Positions 42,608 to 50,699 of a DNA stretch of 64,000 bases are shown in pieces. The notes under the pieces are model-generated. The model saw nothing but the letters and a program-made list of their open reading frames with translations. It was not told the DNA's origin and did no database searches. The position numbers were made by a program, and so were the translations under genes. The stretch spans positions 930,001 through 994,000 of the forward strand of contig OZ244910.1 of NCBI GenBank assembly GCA_965221735.1, given 5' to 3'. The stretch's first letter is position 1, and the number at the start of each line of letters is the position of its first letter. The stretch comes from UBA2991 sp965221735 (GTDB lineage: Bacteria > Chloroflexota > Dehalococcoidia > Tepidiformales > Tepidiformaceae).

Positions 42608-43648
42608 GTGCCTGTGACGATGACGTTGCTGCACGATGGACGAGTCGACGAGATCTCCGTCGCCGACGTTGCCCGCCCCACTATCCCCCCGGACCAGCTC
42701 GAGAGCCTGCTCGGCTGGGAGTTGAAGCCCGAAGGTCTCTGCCAGGACTACATGTGCATCCCCGTCGACCAGGATGACCTCGTTGGCGAAGACGGCCTCG
42801 ACCTGCACGTGCTGGCCGATGCCCTTCAGCGCCCTCTCGTCACCGATGAGAAGCACGCCGTTGCCTCCCTCGGCGCCTCGCACCACGACCGGGGCGAGGC
42901 CCTGGCCTCGCTCGATGCTCCCGACTTCACCCTCCCCGACCTCGGTGGCAATCTCCACTCCCTCAGCGACGAGCGCGGCAAGAAAGTGCTGCTCGTCGCC
43001 TACGCCTCCTGGTGAGGCTGCCGCTACGACCTGCCGGTCTGGCAGTCCGTGTACGAGGAGCTTGCGGACGAGGGCTTCACCGTCATCACGGTCGGTATCG
43101 AGCGGTCACCCGACGATGCGCGCCCCTGGATCGAGAAGGCCAGGCCGCAGCACCCCAGCCTCATCGACATCGAGCACCTCGTGCCCGACCTCTACGGCAT
43201 GATCAACGTCCCCACCGTCGTCTGGATCGACGAGGAAGGCCGCATCGCCCGCCCCAACGACGCCTCCTTCGCCTCCAACAGGTTCAAGCTCTTGACGGGC
43301 CTCGACTCCAAACGGCACCTCAGACGCCTGCGCGCCTGGGTGCGCGGCGAAGCCCCCGCCCTGACGCCGTCCGAGGTCCGCAAGCACCAGGATCTCCCCA
43401 CCGCCGCCGACCAGGAGGCGCGCGCCGAGTTCACGCTGGCGTGGTGGCTCTCCCGGGAAGGCCACGACGAGGATGCCGAGCCCCACTACGTGCGCGCCGG
43501 CGAACTCGCCCCGCACGACATCACCATCAGGCGCGGCTCCATGCGCACCCGCGGCCTCAACCCCATGGGCCTGGCCTTTCTGAAGCTGGCCATCAAGAGC
43601 GTTCTGACGCGCAACCCCCTCTACCGCCCGCTCAAGGACAGCCCATGA
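42608..43648 (+). CDS. Selenocysteine-containing thioredoxin-fold protein, paralog 1 (UGA at codon 136)
   Basis: A 346-residue protein if the in-frame TGA at 43013-43015 is read as selenocysteine. Residues 1-95 are an unknown domain with a conserved C45-x4-C50 pair. Residues 105-230 form an AhpC/TlpA-like thioredoxin fold: APDFTLPDLGGNLHSLSD, then KVLLVAYASW-U136-G-C138-RYDLPVW, and the cis-Pro loop NVPTVVWIDEEG (Pro202). Residues 240-346 are helical and TPR-like. The TGA sits where redoxins carry the catalytic Cys, followed by a SECIS-like hairpin. The start is GTG 42608, with GGAGGT (42595-42600) seven bases upstream. It is likely a peroxidase or disulfide reductase. A nonsense mutation is unlikely because the paralog has the same codon. 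Standard gene calling would split it at the TGA. Confidence 0.87.
43016..43050 (+). promoter_or_regulatory. Predicted bacterial SECIS element, paralog 1
   Basis: Directly after the TGA, CTGCC (43031-43035) pairs with GGCAG (43041-43045) around the loop GGTCT. The first loop G is 20 nt after the TGA. E. coli fdhF has the same GGUCU loop at a similar distance (from memory, about 18 nt). SelB would bind this hairpin. Confidence 0.75.
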
Positions 43649-43659
43649 CCTCGCTCCCG

Positions 43660-43665
43660 TAGAAT
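43660..43665 (+). promoter_or_regulatory. -10 box of the second selenoprotein gene
   Basis: TAGAAT in CTCCCGTAGAATCCGGC, just after the first gene's stop. The second gene therefore probably has its own promoter and a leader of about 25 nt with GGGAG. Confidence 0.5.
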
Positions 43666-43696
43666 CCGGCCACCTGCTGTTTCCGGGAGCCATGCC

Positions 43697-44743
43697 ATGT
43701 CCGCCACCCTGACGCTGTTGCACGACGGCCGCAGCGACGAGATCCCCGTCGCCGACCTCGCCAACCCCACCATCCCCGCCGAAGCCCTCGAGGAGACTCT
43801 CGGCTGGGATCTCCAGCCCGAGGGCCTCTGCCGCGGCGTCGTCTGCGTGCCCGTCGACCAGTCCGCGCTCGTTCGCGGCGACGGCCTCGATCTGCGCGTC
43901 CTCGCCGGCGCGCTCCAGCGCCCCCTCGTGACCGACGAGAAGCACGCTGTCGCCTCCCTCGGCGCCTCCCACCACGATCGCGGCGACGCCCTCAACTCGC
44001 TGGAGGCGCCCGACTTCACCCTCCCCGACCTCGACGGGAACCTGCACTCCCTGAGCGACCAGCGTGGCAAGAAGGTACTGCTCGTCGCCTACGCCTCCTG
44101 GTGAGGCTGCCGCTACGACCTGCCGGTCTGGCAGTCCGTTTACGAGGAGCTCAAGGACGAGGCCTTCACCGTCATCACCGTCGCCATCGAGCGCTCGCCG
44201 GACGACGCGCGCGAGTGGATCGAGGCGGCGAAGCCCGCGCATCCGAGCCTGATCGACACCGAGCACCTGGTAGCCGACCTCTACGGCATGATCAACGTGC
44301 CCACCATCCTCTGGATCGACGAGGAGGGCCGCATCGCGCGTCCCAACGACGTCGCTTTCGGTTCGAACCAGTTCAAGGAGATGACCGGCATCGACTCCGA
44401 GGCGCACCTGGTACGGCTGCGCGCCTGGGTGCGTGGCGAGGGTCCGGCGATGACGCCGGAAGAGGTGCGCGCCGCCCAGACCCTCCCGACCGCCGCCGAC
44501 CAGAAAGCCCGCGCCGAGTTCACCCTCGCGTGGTGGCTCTCGCAGCGGGGGCACGCTGAGGACGCCGAACCGCACTACGTTCGCGCCGGGGAGCTCGCGC
44601 CACACGACTTCACCATCCGGCGCGGCACCATGCTCATCCGCGGCTTCGACCCCATGGGCGAGGACTTCATGAAGATCGTGACCGAGTGGACTGAGGCCGG
44701 GAACACCTTCTACCGGCCCCTCGAGCCGGTGAGCGCCTCGTGA
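43697..44743 (+). CDS. Selenocysteine-containing thioredoxin-fold protein, paralog 2 (UGA at codon 136)
   Basis: A 348-residue tandem copy of the preceding gene with the same architecture: N-terminal domain with C45 and C50 (GLCRGVVCVP), thioredoxin fold with APDFTLPDLDGNLHSLSD and AYASW-U136-G-C138-RYDLPVW, cis-Pro202 in NVPTILWIDEEG, and a helical C-terminal region with RAEFTLAWWLSQRGHAEDAE. The TGA is at 44102-44104 and the frame reads through to TGA 44741-44743. The start is ATG 43697 with GGGAG (43685-43689). The stop overlaps the GTG of the SDR gene, suggesting a shared transcript. Protein divergence from paralog 1 is clear in many places, yet 62 bases around the TGA are identical (44078-44139). 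Confidence 0.87.
44105..44139 (+). promoter_or_regulatory. Predicted bacterial SECIS element, paralog 2
   Basis: CTGCC (44120-44124), loop GGTCT (44125-44129) and GGCAG (44130-44134), again 20 nt after the TGA and identical to the paralog 1 element. Confidence 0.75.
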
Positions 44744-45540
44744 GCGACCTCGAAGGCACGGCCGCCATCGTCACCGGCGCCGCCCACGGCATCGGCAACG
44801 GCATTGCCCGTGTGCTCGCGGGCAAGGGCGTCTCCCTCGCCCTCTGTGACATCGACCCCGCCGTCCACGATCTCGCCGCCGAGCTCGAGGCGGAAGGCGC
44901 CGGCGTCATGGCCGCCGAGGCCGACGTCAGCGACCCCGATGCCGTCCGCGCCTTCGTCGATGCCGCCATCGAGCGCTTCGGGCGCATCCACACGATGGTC
45001 AGCAACGCGGGCATCTGGCGGGCCACCTACCCGGTCGACCCCTGGGAGAAGGCCATCGACGACTTCGAGGCTCTCGTCGGCACCAACCTCAAGGGCGTCT
45101 TCCTCTGCGGACGCGCCATCGCTCCGCACATGGTCGAGATGGGCGGCGGCAACATCGTCAACATCGCCACCGACCACATCTGCCCGCCGCCCGGCTACAA
45201 CACCGGCGGCGGCACCCGGATGGATGTCTACGACGCCTCCAAGTGGGGGATCAACGGCTTCACACAGGCGTGGTCGCGCGTGCTCGAAGCCGACGGGGTG
45301 CGCGTGAACGCCCTCTGCATGGACGCGACCGACTCGGAGATGATCCGGGGCGCCCTCGGCATGACGCCCCCGCAGGAGCTCCTCGACCGCTGGATGCGCC
45401 CCGAGCAGATCGCGGGCCTCCTCGTTGACCTCCTGGAGGAGGGCCCCGAAGGGCGCACGGGCGAGAACATCGGCATCTGGCTCGACCACGAGATCGCGCT
45501 GCCGCCCCGCGTCGACCCGCTCCCCCACCGCTTCCAGTAG
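44740..45540 (+). CDS. Short-chain dehydrogenase/reductase (SDR)
   Basis: A 266-residue classical SDR. The NAD(P) loop is VTGAAHGIGNGIARVL (about 12), the NAG motif is SNAGIW (about 87), and the catalytic YDASK is near residue 165 with the upstream Ser replaced in NIATDH, where Thr or Asp may stand in. It oxidises or reduces an alcohol/ketone; the substrate is unknown. The GTG start overlaps the second selenoprotein stop, so the two may be co-translated. Confidence 0.85.
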   Translation: MSDLEGTAAIVTGAAHGIGNGIARVLAGKGVSLALCDIDPAVHDLAAELEAEGAGVMAAEADVSDPDAVRAFVDAAIERFGRIHTMVSNAGIWRATYPVDPWEKAIDDFEALVGTNLKGVFLCGRAIAPHMVEMGGGNIVNIATDHICPPPGYNTGGGTRMDVYDASKWGINGFTQAWSRVLEADGVRVNALCMDATDSEMIRGALGMTPPQELLDRWMRPEQIAGLLVDLLEEGPEGRTGENIGIWLDHEIALPPRVDPLPHRFQ

Positions 45541-45550
45541 CGCCCCCGGG

Positions 45551-46339
45551 CTACTGTCCCGACTGGCCCTCCGCCAGCGGCTTTGCCGGCGGGGGCGGCT
45601 CCTGCGCCTGCCGCCGCCGCCACCAGAGGTAGAGCCCGCTCAGGATGATGGCCGCCACCCAGACCGCCACGATGACCAGCGTGATGCGCAGGTCGCGTCC
45701 GAGGCTGTCGCCCGCGACCACGCCCACAGTTGTCGGCGTGAGCATACCCAGGAAGCTGAAGAAGAAGAACCGCCAGAAGCGCATCGCCGTCAGCCCCGCG
45801 AGGAAGCTGATCCAGTCGAAGTTCACGACCGGCAGCATGCGCGCCCAGAAGATGAGCCGCCCGCCCATGCGGACGGAGAGCGCGTCCATGTTGGCTGCCG
45901 CCTTGCTCCCCACCAGCTTCGGAAGGTGGCGGCGCCCCAGCCAGCGCGCCACCCAGAACGCCATCGCCGAGCCCCACATCATCCCGATCATCGAGTAGAC
46001 GGTCCCCAGCACCGGACCCCAGACGAGTCCCGCGGCGATGAAGATGGGCGCGTTCGGGACGGGCGCGAACAGCACTGAGAAGGCCATCACCGCCATGAAC
46101 GCGATCGGGCCCCACACACCCCACTGCTCCACCCAGTCCTGCAGCGGCTCGGCGTCGAACTGCAGCGAGATGTCGAAGACGTCGGCGAGGATGAAGTAGG
46201 CCGCGACGAGCGCGAGGAACACCACCGCGATACCCGCCAGCACGCGCGGCCGCAGGAGGATCGGGGTTTCCTCCCCTTCGGCTACGAAGTCCGTGATGGT
46301 TGGCTTACGCAGGGTGCGCGCGGGGTCTTGCTCAGCCAT
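45551..46339 (-). CDS. VTT/TVP38-TMEM64 family membrane protein (DedA-like)
   Basis: A 262-residue protein with about five membrane segments. The VTT domain (about 85-210) contains FAPVPNAPIFIAAGLVWGPV, WVARWLGRRH, FWARMLPVVNFDWISFLAGL and FFFFSFLGMLTPT. Such proteins are lipid scramblases or carrier recyclers in some bacteria. The Pro-rich C-terminus is cytoplasmic. The start ATG overlaps the hydrolase stop by eight bases. Confidence 0.83.
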   Translation of the reverse strand: MAEQDPARTLRKPTITDFVAEGEETPILLRPRVLAGIAVVFLALVAAYFILADVFDISLQFDAEPLQDWVEQWGVWGPIAFMAVMAFSVLFAPVPNAPIFIAAGLVWGPVLGTVYSMIGMMWGSAMAFWVARWLGRRHLPKLVGSKAAANMDALSVRMGGRLIFWARMLPVVNFDWISFLAGLTAMRFWRFFFFSFLGMLTPTTVGVVAGDSLGRDLRITLVIVAVWVAAIILSGLYLWWRRRQAQEPPPPAKPLAEGQSGQ

Positions 46340-47207
46340 TCGAGCTGCCCCCCGCCCGTTCCAGGTGCGCCAGCAACAGCTCGTTGACTCGCTCCGGCGC
46401 CTCCTGCTGCACGAAGTGCCCCACCCCCGGCAGGTAATGCAACTCGAAGTCCTCCACGAAGCGCTCCGTTCCCACGGTCAGTTCCTTGCCCAGGGCGAAG
46501 TCCTCCTCGCCCCAGATCATGGTCGTCGGCGCTTTGACGATGGGCACGGGGTTGGGCAGGCGTCGCGGACTCCTGAAGAGGGCCCGGTACCAGTTGATGC
46601 CCCCGCTCAGCCCGTGCTCCTCCCAGCTTTGCCGGTAGAAGGCCAGGTCCGCGCTGCGCTCCTCCCCCGGAGGAATCCCCTGGAGGAGGGTGTTCGCCAG
46701 CTGCCGGTACCCGTTGCGGGTCAGGAACTGCTCCGGAATCCAGGGAAGCTGGAAGAAGAACATGTACCAGCTCCGCCGCAGCTGCGCGATGCTTCCAAGG
46801 CCTTTGATGGAGAGGACCGGGTGCGGGATGTTCAGGATCGCGAGCGAACGGACGGCTTCCGGGTGATTCATGGCCAGCTGCCAGGCGATCGCCCCGCCCC
46901 AGTCGTGACCCACGATGTGCGCGCTCGTCTCGCCCAGCTCCCCGATGAGCGCGAGGACGTCCTGCTGGAGCGTCTCCGTGTCGTAGGGAGGGCGCGCTTC
47001 GGTCTCGTGGTAGCCCCGCAGGTCGGGGGCGATCACGTGGTAGTCGGGGGCCAGCGCCGGCAGCTGACTCCGCCAGGAGTACCAGCACTCCGGGAATCCG
47101 TGCAGGAAGACGACCGGCTCGCCTTCGCCACCCTCGACATAATGCATACGCAGGCCGTTCGCCATGACCTGGTGGTGCTGCGGTTCGAAGGGTGCTTCGG
47201 GAGCCAT
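46332..47207 (-). CDS. Alpha/beta hydrolase (epoxide hydrolase/dehalogenase-like)
   Basis: A 291-residue alpha/beta hydrolase. The oxyanion motif is VVFLHGFPECWYSWR (about 33), the nucleophile is the Asp of GHDWGGAIAWQ (about 99), and the catalytic His is in LPGVGHFVQQEAP (about 262). An Asp nucleophile with HGFPE points to epoxide hydrolase or haloalkane dehalogenase. A TAAGAT -10 box (47214-47219) ends six bases before the ATG, suggesting a separate leaderless promoter from the cdsA operon. Confidence 0.85.
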   Translation of the reverse strand: MAPEAPFEPQHHQVMANGLRMHYVEGGEGEPVVFLHGFPECWYSWRSQLPALAPDYHVIAPDLRGYHETEARPPYDTETLQQDVLALIGELGETSAHIVGHDWGGAIAWQLAMNHPEAVRSLAILNIPHPVLSIKGLGSIAQLRRSWYMFFFQLPWIPEQFLTRNGYRQLANTLLQGIPPGEERSADLAFYRQSWEEHGLSGGINWYRALFRSPRRLPNPVPIVKAPTTMIWGEEDFALGKELTVGTERFVEDFELHYLPGVGHFVQQEAPERVNELLLAHLERAGGSSNG

Positions 47208-47256
47208 GGGTCTATCTTAGGCGAGCGCCCGGAACGGGCAGGCCGGCGCGTTTCGG

Positions 47257-48066
47257 TCAGGTGAAGTTCGCGACGAGGTAGACGACCGGCGCGACGGCGG
47301 TGATCGAGTCGAGCCGGTCCAGCAGGCCGCCGTGTCCGGGGAGCAGCCCGGACGAATCCTTGATGTCGGCCTTCCGCTTCATCCAGCTCTCGGTCAGATC
47401 GCCCACCTGGGCCGCTACCCCCAACCCGAGCCCCAGCCCGACGGCTGCGGCGACGTGGAGGTCGAGGTCGAACCACGTCGAGAGCACCCAGACGGCCAGG
47501 ACCGCTCCTCCCAGGCCGCCGATCGCGCCCTCCCACGTCTTGTTCGGGCTGATGGCGGGCCAGAGCTTGTGCCGCCCCAACAGCGACCCGACTGCGTAGG
47601 CGCCGGTGTCGGCGGTGAACGTGGTCAGCACGAGCAGCAGCACCCAGTCCCGGCCCTGGTCGAGATCCCGCGTCAGGACGATCGTCGAGAAGATGATGCC
47701 CGGGTAGATGATCGCCCAGCCCATCACCCGCAGCGGTTTCCGGGGTCCGAACAGGTTCGAGCGCGAGTACCCTGCGCCCAGGAAGAGCGCCGCCAGCAAC
47801 GCTCCCGCGATCAGGAACCGCTCGTCCGCGTGAACGCCCGCCACCACGATCGCCGGTCCCAGCAGGAAGGGGCCGAGTTGCGCAATGTCCCGGTACGGGC
47901 GCGTGGGCATGAGCCAGGCGCGGGCGAACTCGATCGTGCCGCCCAGCGTGATCAACCCCGCCACGATGGCGAACGGCCAGCCGCCGACCCAGATGACCAG
48001 CAGCAGCAGGGGCATGCCCACGGCCGCCGTCGCCAGGCGAAGGGCGAGATTGCGGGGGATGCGCAC
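47257..48066 (-). CDS. cdsA: Phosphatidate cytidylyltransferase
   Basis: A 269-residue membrane enzyme with about seven helices making CDP-diacylglycerol. The CDS signature lies near residues 200-235: QVGDLTESWMKRKADIKDSS followed by LLPGHGGLLDRLDS, with the catalytic Asp and Lys set; TWEGAIGGLGGA precedes it. It overlaps uppS by one base in the classical frr-uppS-cdsA order. Confidence 0.93.
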   Translation of the reverse strand: MRIPRNLALRLATAAVGMPLLLLVIWVGGWPFAIVAGLITLGGTIEFARAWLMPTRPYRDIAQLGPFLLGPAIVVAGVHADERFLIAGALLAALFLGAGYSRSNLFGPRKPLRVMGWAIIYPGIIFSTIVLTRDLDQGRDWVLLLVLTTFTADTGAYAVGSLLGRHKLWPAISPNKTWEGAIGGLGGAVLAVWVLSTWFDLDLHVAAAVGLGLGLGVAAQVGDLTESWMKRKADIKDSSGLLPGHGGLLDRLDSITAVAPVVYLVANFT

Positions 48067-48866
48067 TAGGCGTCCTCGAACGCGTCGAGGTCTTCCGGCA
48101 GCAGCTTGCCGAACTTCCGCTTGCGGCGGCCGTACTCGGCGAGCGCCAGGTCGACGTCCTCTCGCCCGAAGTCCGGCCAGTAGGCGGACGTGAAGTAGAG
48201 CTCCGCGTAGGCGTTCTGCCAGAGCAGGAAGTTCGAAATGCGCTGCTCGCCCGCCGTTCGGATGACGAGGTCCGGGTCCGGCAGTCCGCCGGTGAGCAGG
48301 TGCGACGACACCGTCTCCTCGTCGATCTCGCCGGCGGGGATGCCCTCCTCGGCAATCCGCTGGATCGCGGTCACGATCTCGTCCCGGCTGCCGTAGCTCA
48401 GGCAGATGTTCAGCATCAGCCCGTCGTTCCCGCGGGTGACCGCCACCGCCTCCTCCACTCGCACCGCCAGCGCCGCCGGGAGCTGCTCCAGGTGGCCGAA
48501 GTGACGGATGCGAACGTTATCGCGCTGCATGTTGACCAGCTCCCGCTTCAGAAAGCGGTCTATCAGCTGGAAGATGACCGACACCTCGCTCGCGGGCCGG
48601 TTCCAGTTCTCGGTCGAGAAGGCGAACAGGGTGACGTAGCGCACATCGTGTTCGGCGAACCGCTCGATCACGCGGCGGATGTTCTCTGCCCCCGCCCGGT
48701 GTCCGGCGGCGCGCGGCAGGCCTCGTTCCGTGGCCCAGCGCCCGTTGCCGTCCATGATGATGGCGATGTGGCCGGGCACGCGCCCACCCGTCAGCGACGA
48801 TATGCGGTCGCCCCCGGGAGCGGTCCGGGGTTCCGTCCCCGCGCGCTGCCCCAGCCTATAGCTCAA
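48066..48866 (-). CDS. uppS: Undecaprenyl diphosphate synthase
   Basis: A 266-residue cis-prenyltransferase making the C55 lipid carrier for cell wall synthesis. Motifs: HIAIIMDGNGRWATERG (about 33, catalytic Asp), RYVTLFAFSTENWNRP (about 76) and LPDPDLVIRTAGEQRISNFL (about 195). The start is TTG at 48866, with GGAGGAGG just upstream inside the frr 3' end, so it is translationally coupled to frr. Confidence 0.93.
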   Translation of the reverse strand: MSYRLGQRAGTEPRTAPGGDRISSLTGGRVPGHIAIIMDGNGRWATERGLPRAAGHRAGAENIRRVIERFAEHDVRYVTLFAFSTENWNRPASEVSVIFQLIDRFLKRELVNMQRDNVRIRHFGHLEQLPAALAVRVEEAVAVTRGNDGLMLNICLSYGSRDEIVTAIQRIAEEGIPAGEIDEETVSSHLLTGGLPDPDLVIRTAGEQRISNFLLWQNAYAELYFTSAYWPDFGREDVDLALAEYGRRKRKFGKLLPEDLDAFEDA

Positions 48867-49419
48867 GCAGCTCCTCCTCCTTGCGCTTCATCGCCTCGTC
48901 GATCAGGTCGGTATGGGAGTCGGTCAGCTTCTGCAGGTCGCTCTCGTAGTCGCGCAGGTCGTCCTGCGTCATGTCGCCTTCGCGCTCACCTTTGCGCAGG
49001 TCGTCGTGCGTGTGCCGCCGGACGTTGCGCACCGCCACGCGGGCGTCCTCCGCCTTCTGGTGGACCATCCGCACGAATTCGCGGCGGCGCTCCTCGGTGA
49101 GCTGGGGAATGGGCAGCCGGATGAGCTGCCCGTCGATGTTTGGGTTCAACCCCAGGTCCGAGGTCTGGATCGCCTTCACGACCGACTGGACGGCGCCTGC
49201 GTCCCACACCTGCACGGTCAGCAGCCGCGCCTCGGGGGCGTTAATCGTGCCGATCTGGTTGAGTGGCTGCGTCTGCCCGTAGTGGTCCACCTGCAGCCCC
49301 TCGATGAGACTGGGGTGGGCGCGGCCCGTGCGGACGCCGGCAAGCTCACGACGGAACGCCTCCACGGCGCCGTCCATGCGCATCTCCGCGTCGAGCATGA
49401 TCTCGTCTGGGTCGGCCAT
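48856..49419 (-). CDS. frr: Ribosome recycling factor
   Basis: A 187-residue RRF of standard length that splits post-termination ribosomes with EF-G. Motifs: GVRTGRAHPSLIEGLQVDHYG and NQIGTINAPEARLLTVQVWD, then IRLPIPQLTEERRREFVRMV and the final helix ending KRKEEELLEL. Its last codons hold the uppS ribosome site. Confidence 0.96.
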   Translation of the reverse strand: MADPDEIMLDAEMRMDGAVEAFRRELAGVRTGRAHPSLIEGLQVDHYGQTQPLNQIGTINAPEARLLTVQVWDAGAVQSVVKAIQTSDLGLNPNIDGQLIRLPIPQLTEERRREFVRMVHQKAEDARVAVRNVRRHTHDDLRKGEREGDMTQDDLRDYESDLQKLTDSHTDLIDEAMKRKEEELLEL

Positions 49420-49434
49420 GCGTCTGCTCTCGTT

Positions 49435-50181
49435 CTACCCGGGATGGGCGGGTTCGGTGAGCGCTCCCGCGCTCACGGTCGTGCCGATGCGCTCTCCGTT
49501 GAGCGCCCGGTAGATGCTGTCCTTCGCCCGCACGTCGAAGACGACGATGGGGAGCTCGTGCTCCATGCAGAGGCTCAGGGCGGTGCTGTCCATCACCTGC
49601 AGGCGCCGCTGGATCGCCTCGAGGTGGCTCAAGCGCTCGAACCGCGTCGCGTCCGGCGAAGTCGCCGGGTCGGCGTCGTACACGCCGTCCACCCCGTTCT
49701 TCGCCATCAGCAACGTCTCGCAGTCGACCTCGATGGCGCGCAGGGCCGCCGCCGTGTCCGTGGTCATGAACGGGTTGCCCGTCCCCGACGCGAACACGAC
49801 CACCCGCCCCTTTTCCAGGTGCCGGATCGCCCGGCGCCGGATGTAGGGCTCCGCAATCTGCGCCATCGTCAGCGCGGTTTGCGTGCGAACCTCCGCGCCG
49901 GCGTGCTCCAGCGCGTCCTGCAGCGCGAGCGCGTTCATCATCGTGCTGAGCATCCCCGCGTAGTCGGCGGTGGCGCGGTCCATGCCCGTCTCGGCCGCCG
50001 ACTGGCCCCGCCAGAAGTTGCCGCCGCCCACGACGATCGCGACCTCGACGCCCCCGGCGGAGGCGCGCGCAATCTGTCCGGCGAGGTCGGTGATCGTGTC
50101 GGGATCGATGCCGAACTCGCGGTCGCCCATCAGGGCCTCACCGCTGAGCTTTACGAGCGCGCGCCGGTACGCGTCGGTCAC
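49435..50181 (-). CDS. pyrH: UMP kinase
   Basis: A 248-residue amino-acid-kinase-fold enzyme making UDP. Motifs: RALVKLSGEALMGDREFGID, VVGGGNFWRGQSAAETGMDR (about 52) and GTGNPFMTTDTAAALRAIE (about 140), KNGVDGVYDADPATSPDATR. The start is GTG at 50181; the frame upstream overlaps the tsf 3' end and was dropped. It lies between tsf and frr in the translation operon. Confidence 0.94.
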   Translation of the reverse strand: MTDAYRRALVKLSGEALMGDREFGIDPDTITDLAGQIARASAGGVEVAIVVGGGNFWRGQSAAETGMDRATADYAGMLSTMMNALALQDALEHAGAEVRTQTALTMAQIAEPYIRRRAIRHLEKGRVVVFASGTGNPFMTTDTAAALRAIEVDCETLLMAKNGVDGVYDADPATSPDATRFERLSHLEAIQRRLQVMDSTALSLCMEHELPIVVFDVRAKDSIYRALNGERIGTTVSAGALTEPAHPG

Positions 50182-50192
50182 GGCTCCCCCTC

Positions 50193-50699
50193 TTACGATC
50201 CGAGTTCGAAGCGTGCGAAACGCCGCACGCGGATGTTCTCCCCCGTCTTTGCCATCGAATCCTGGACCAGGTCCGAGATCGTTTTCGAGGCGTCCTTCAC
50301 CCACGGCTGGCTCAGCAGGGCGACCTCGTCGTCGGCGCCTTCAAGCTCCGGCTCGCGGTCGTCCGCCGAGACCACGGCGGGATTCATCGCCGCGACCTGC
50401 ATCGCGATCTCGTGGACGAGCTCCCGGAACTCGTCCGTGTTCGCCACGAAGTCCGTCTCGCAGTTCACCTCCACGAGCGCGCCGATGCGGCCGCCCGCGT
50501 GGATGTAGGTGTCGACGACCCCCTGGCCGGTCTCGCGCTCGGCGCGCTTCGCCGCGGCCGCCAGTCCCCGCTCGCGCAGGATGGCGGCCGCCTGCGTCAT
50601 GTCGCCGTCGGCCTCTTCCAGGGCGCGCTTCGCGTCCATTACCCCGGAGCCGCTCGCGTCGCGCAGCTCTTTCACCATCGCCGTTGAGATGCTAGCCAG
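50193..50699 (-). CDS. tsf: Elongation factor Ts (short form)
   Basis: A 168-residue EF-Ts, shorter than the E. coli form and nearer the Thermus type. The core is LASISTAMVKELRDASGSGV at the N-terminus and the IGALVEVNCETDFVANTDEF motif near residue 75. It recharges EF-Tu with GTP. The first ATG (50678) would remove the conserved first strand, while CTG at 50699 aligns with the family start and has AGGAG seven bases upstream, so CTG is the likely initiator. It overlaps the rpsB stop. Confidence 0.93.
   Translation of the reverse strand: MASISTAMVKELRDASGSGVMDAKRALEEADGDMTQAAAILRERGLAAAAKRAERETGQGVVDTYIHAGGRIGALVEVNCETDFVANTDEFRELVHEIAMQVAAMNPAVVSADDREPELEGADDEVALLSQPWVKDASKTISDLVQDSMAKTGENIRVRRFARFELGS

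Noticed and set aside
43013..44104. TGA codons as frameshift or pseudogene damage
   Set aside because: Both copies stop at the same active-site position, frames continue cleanly, and a hairpin follows each.
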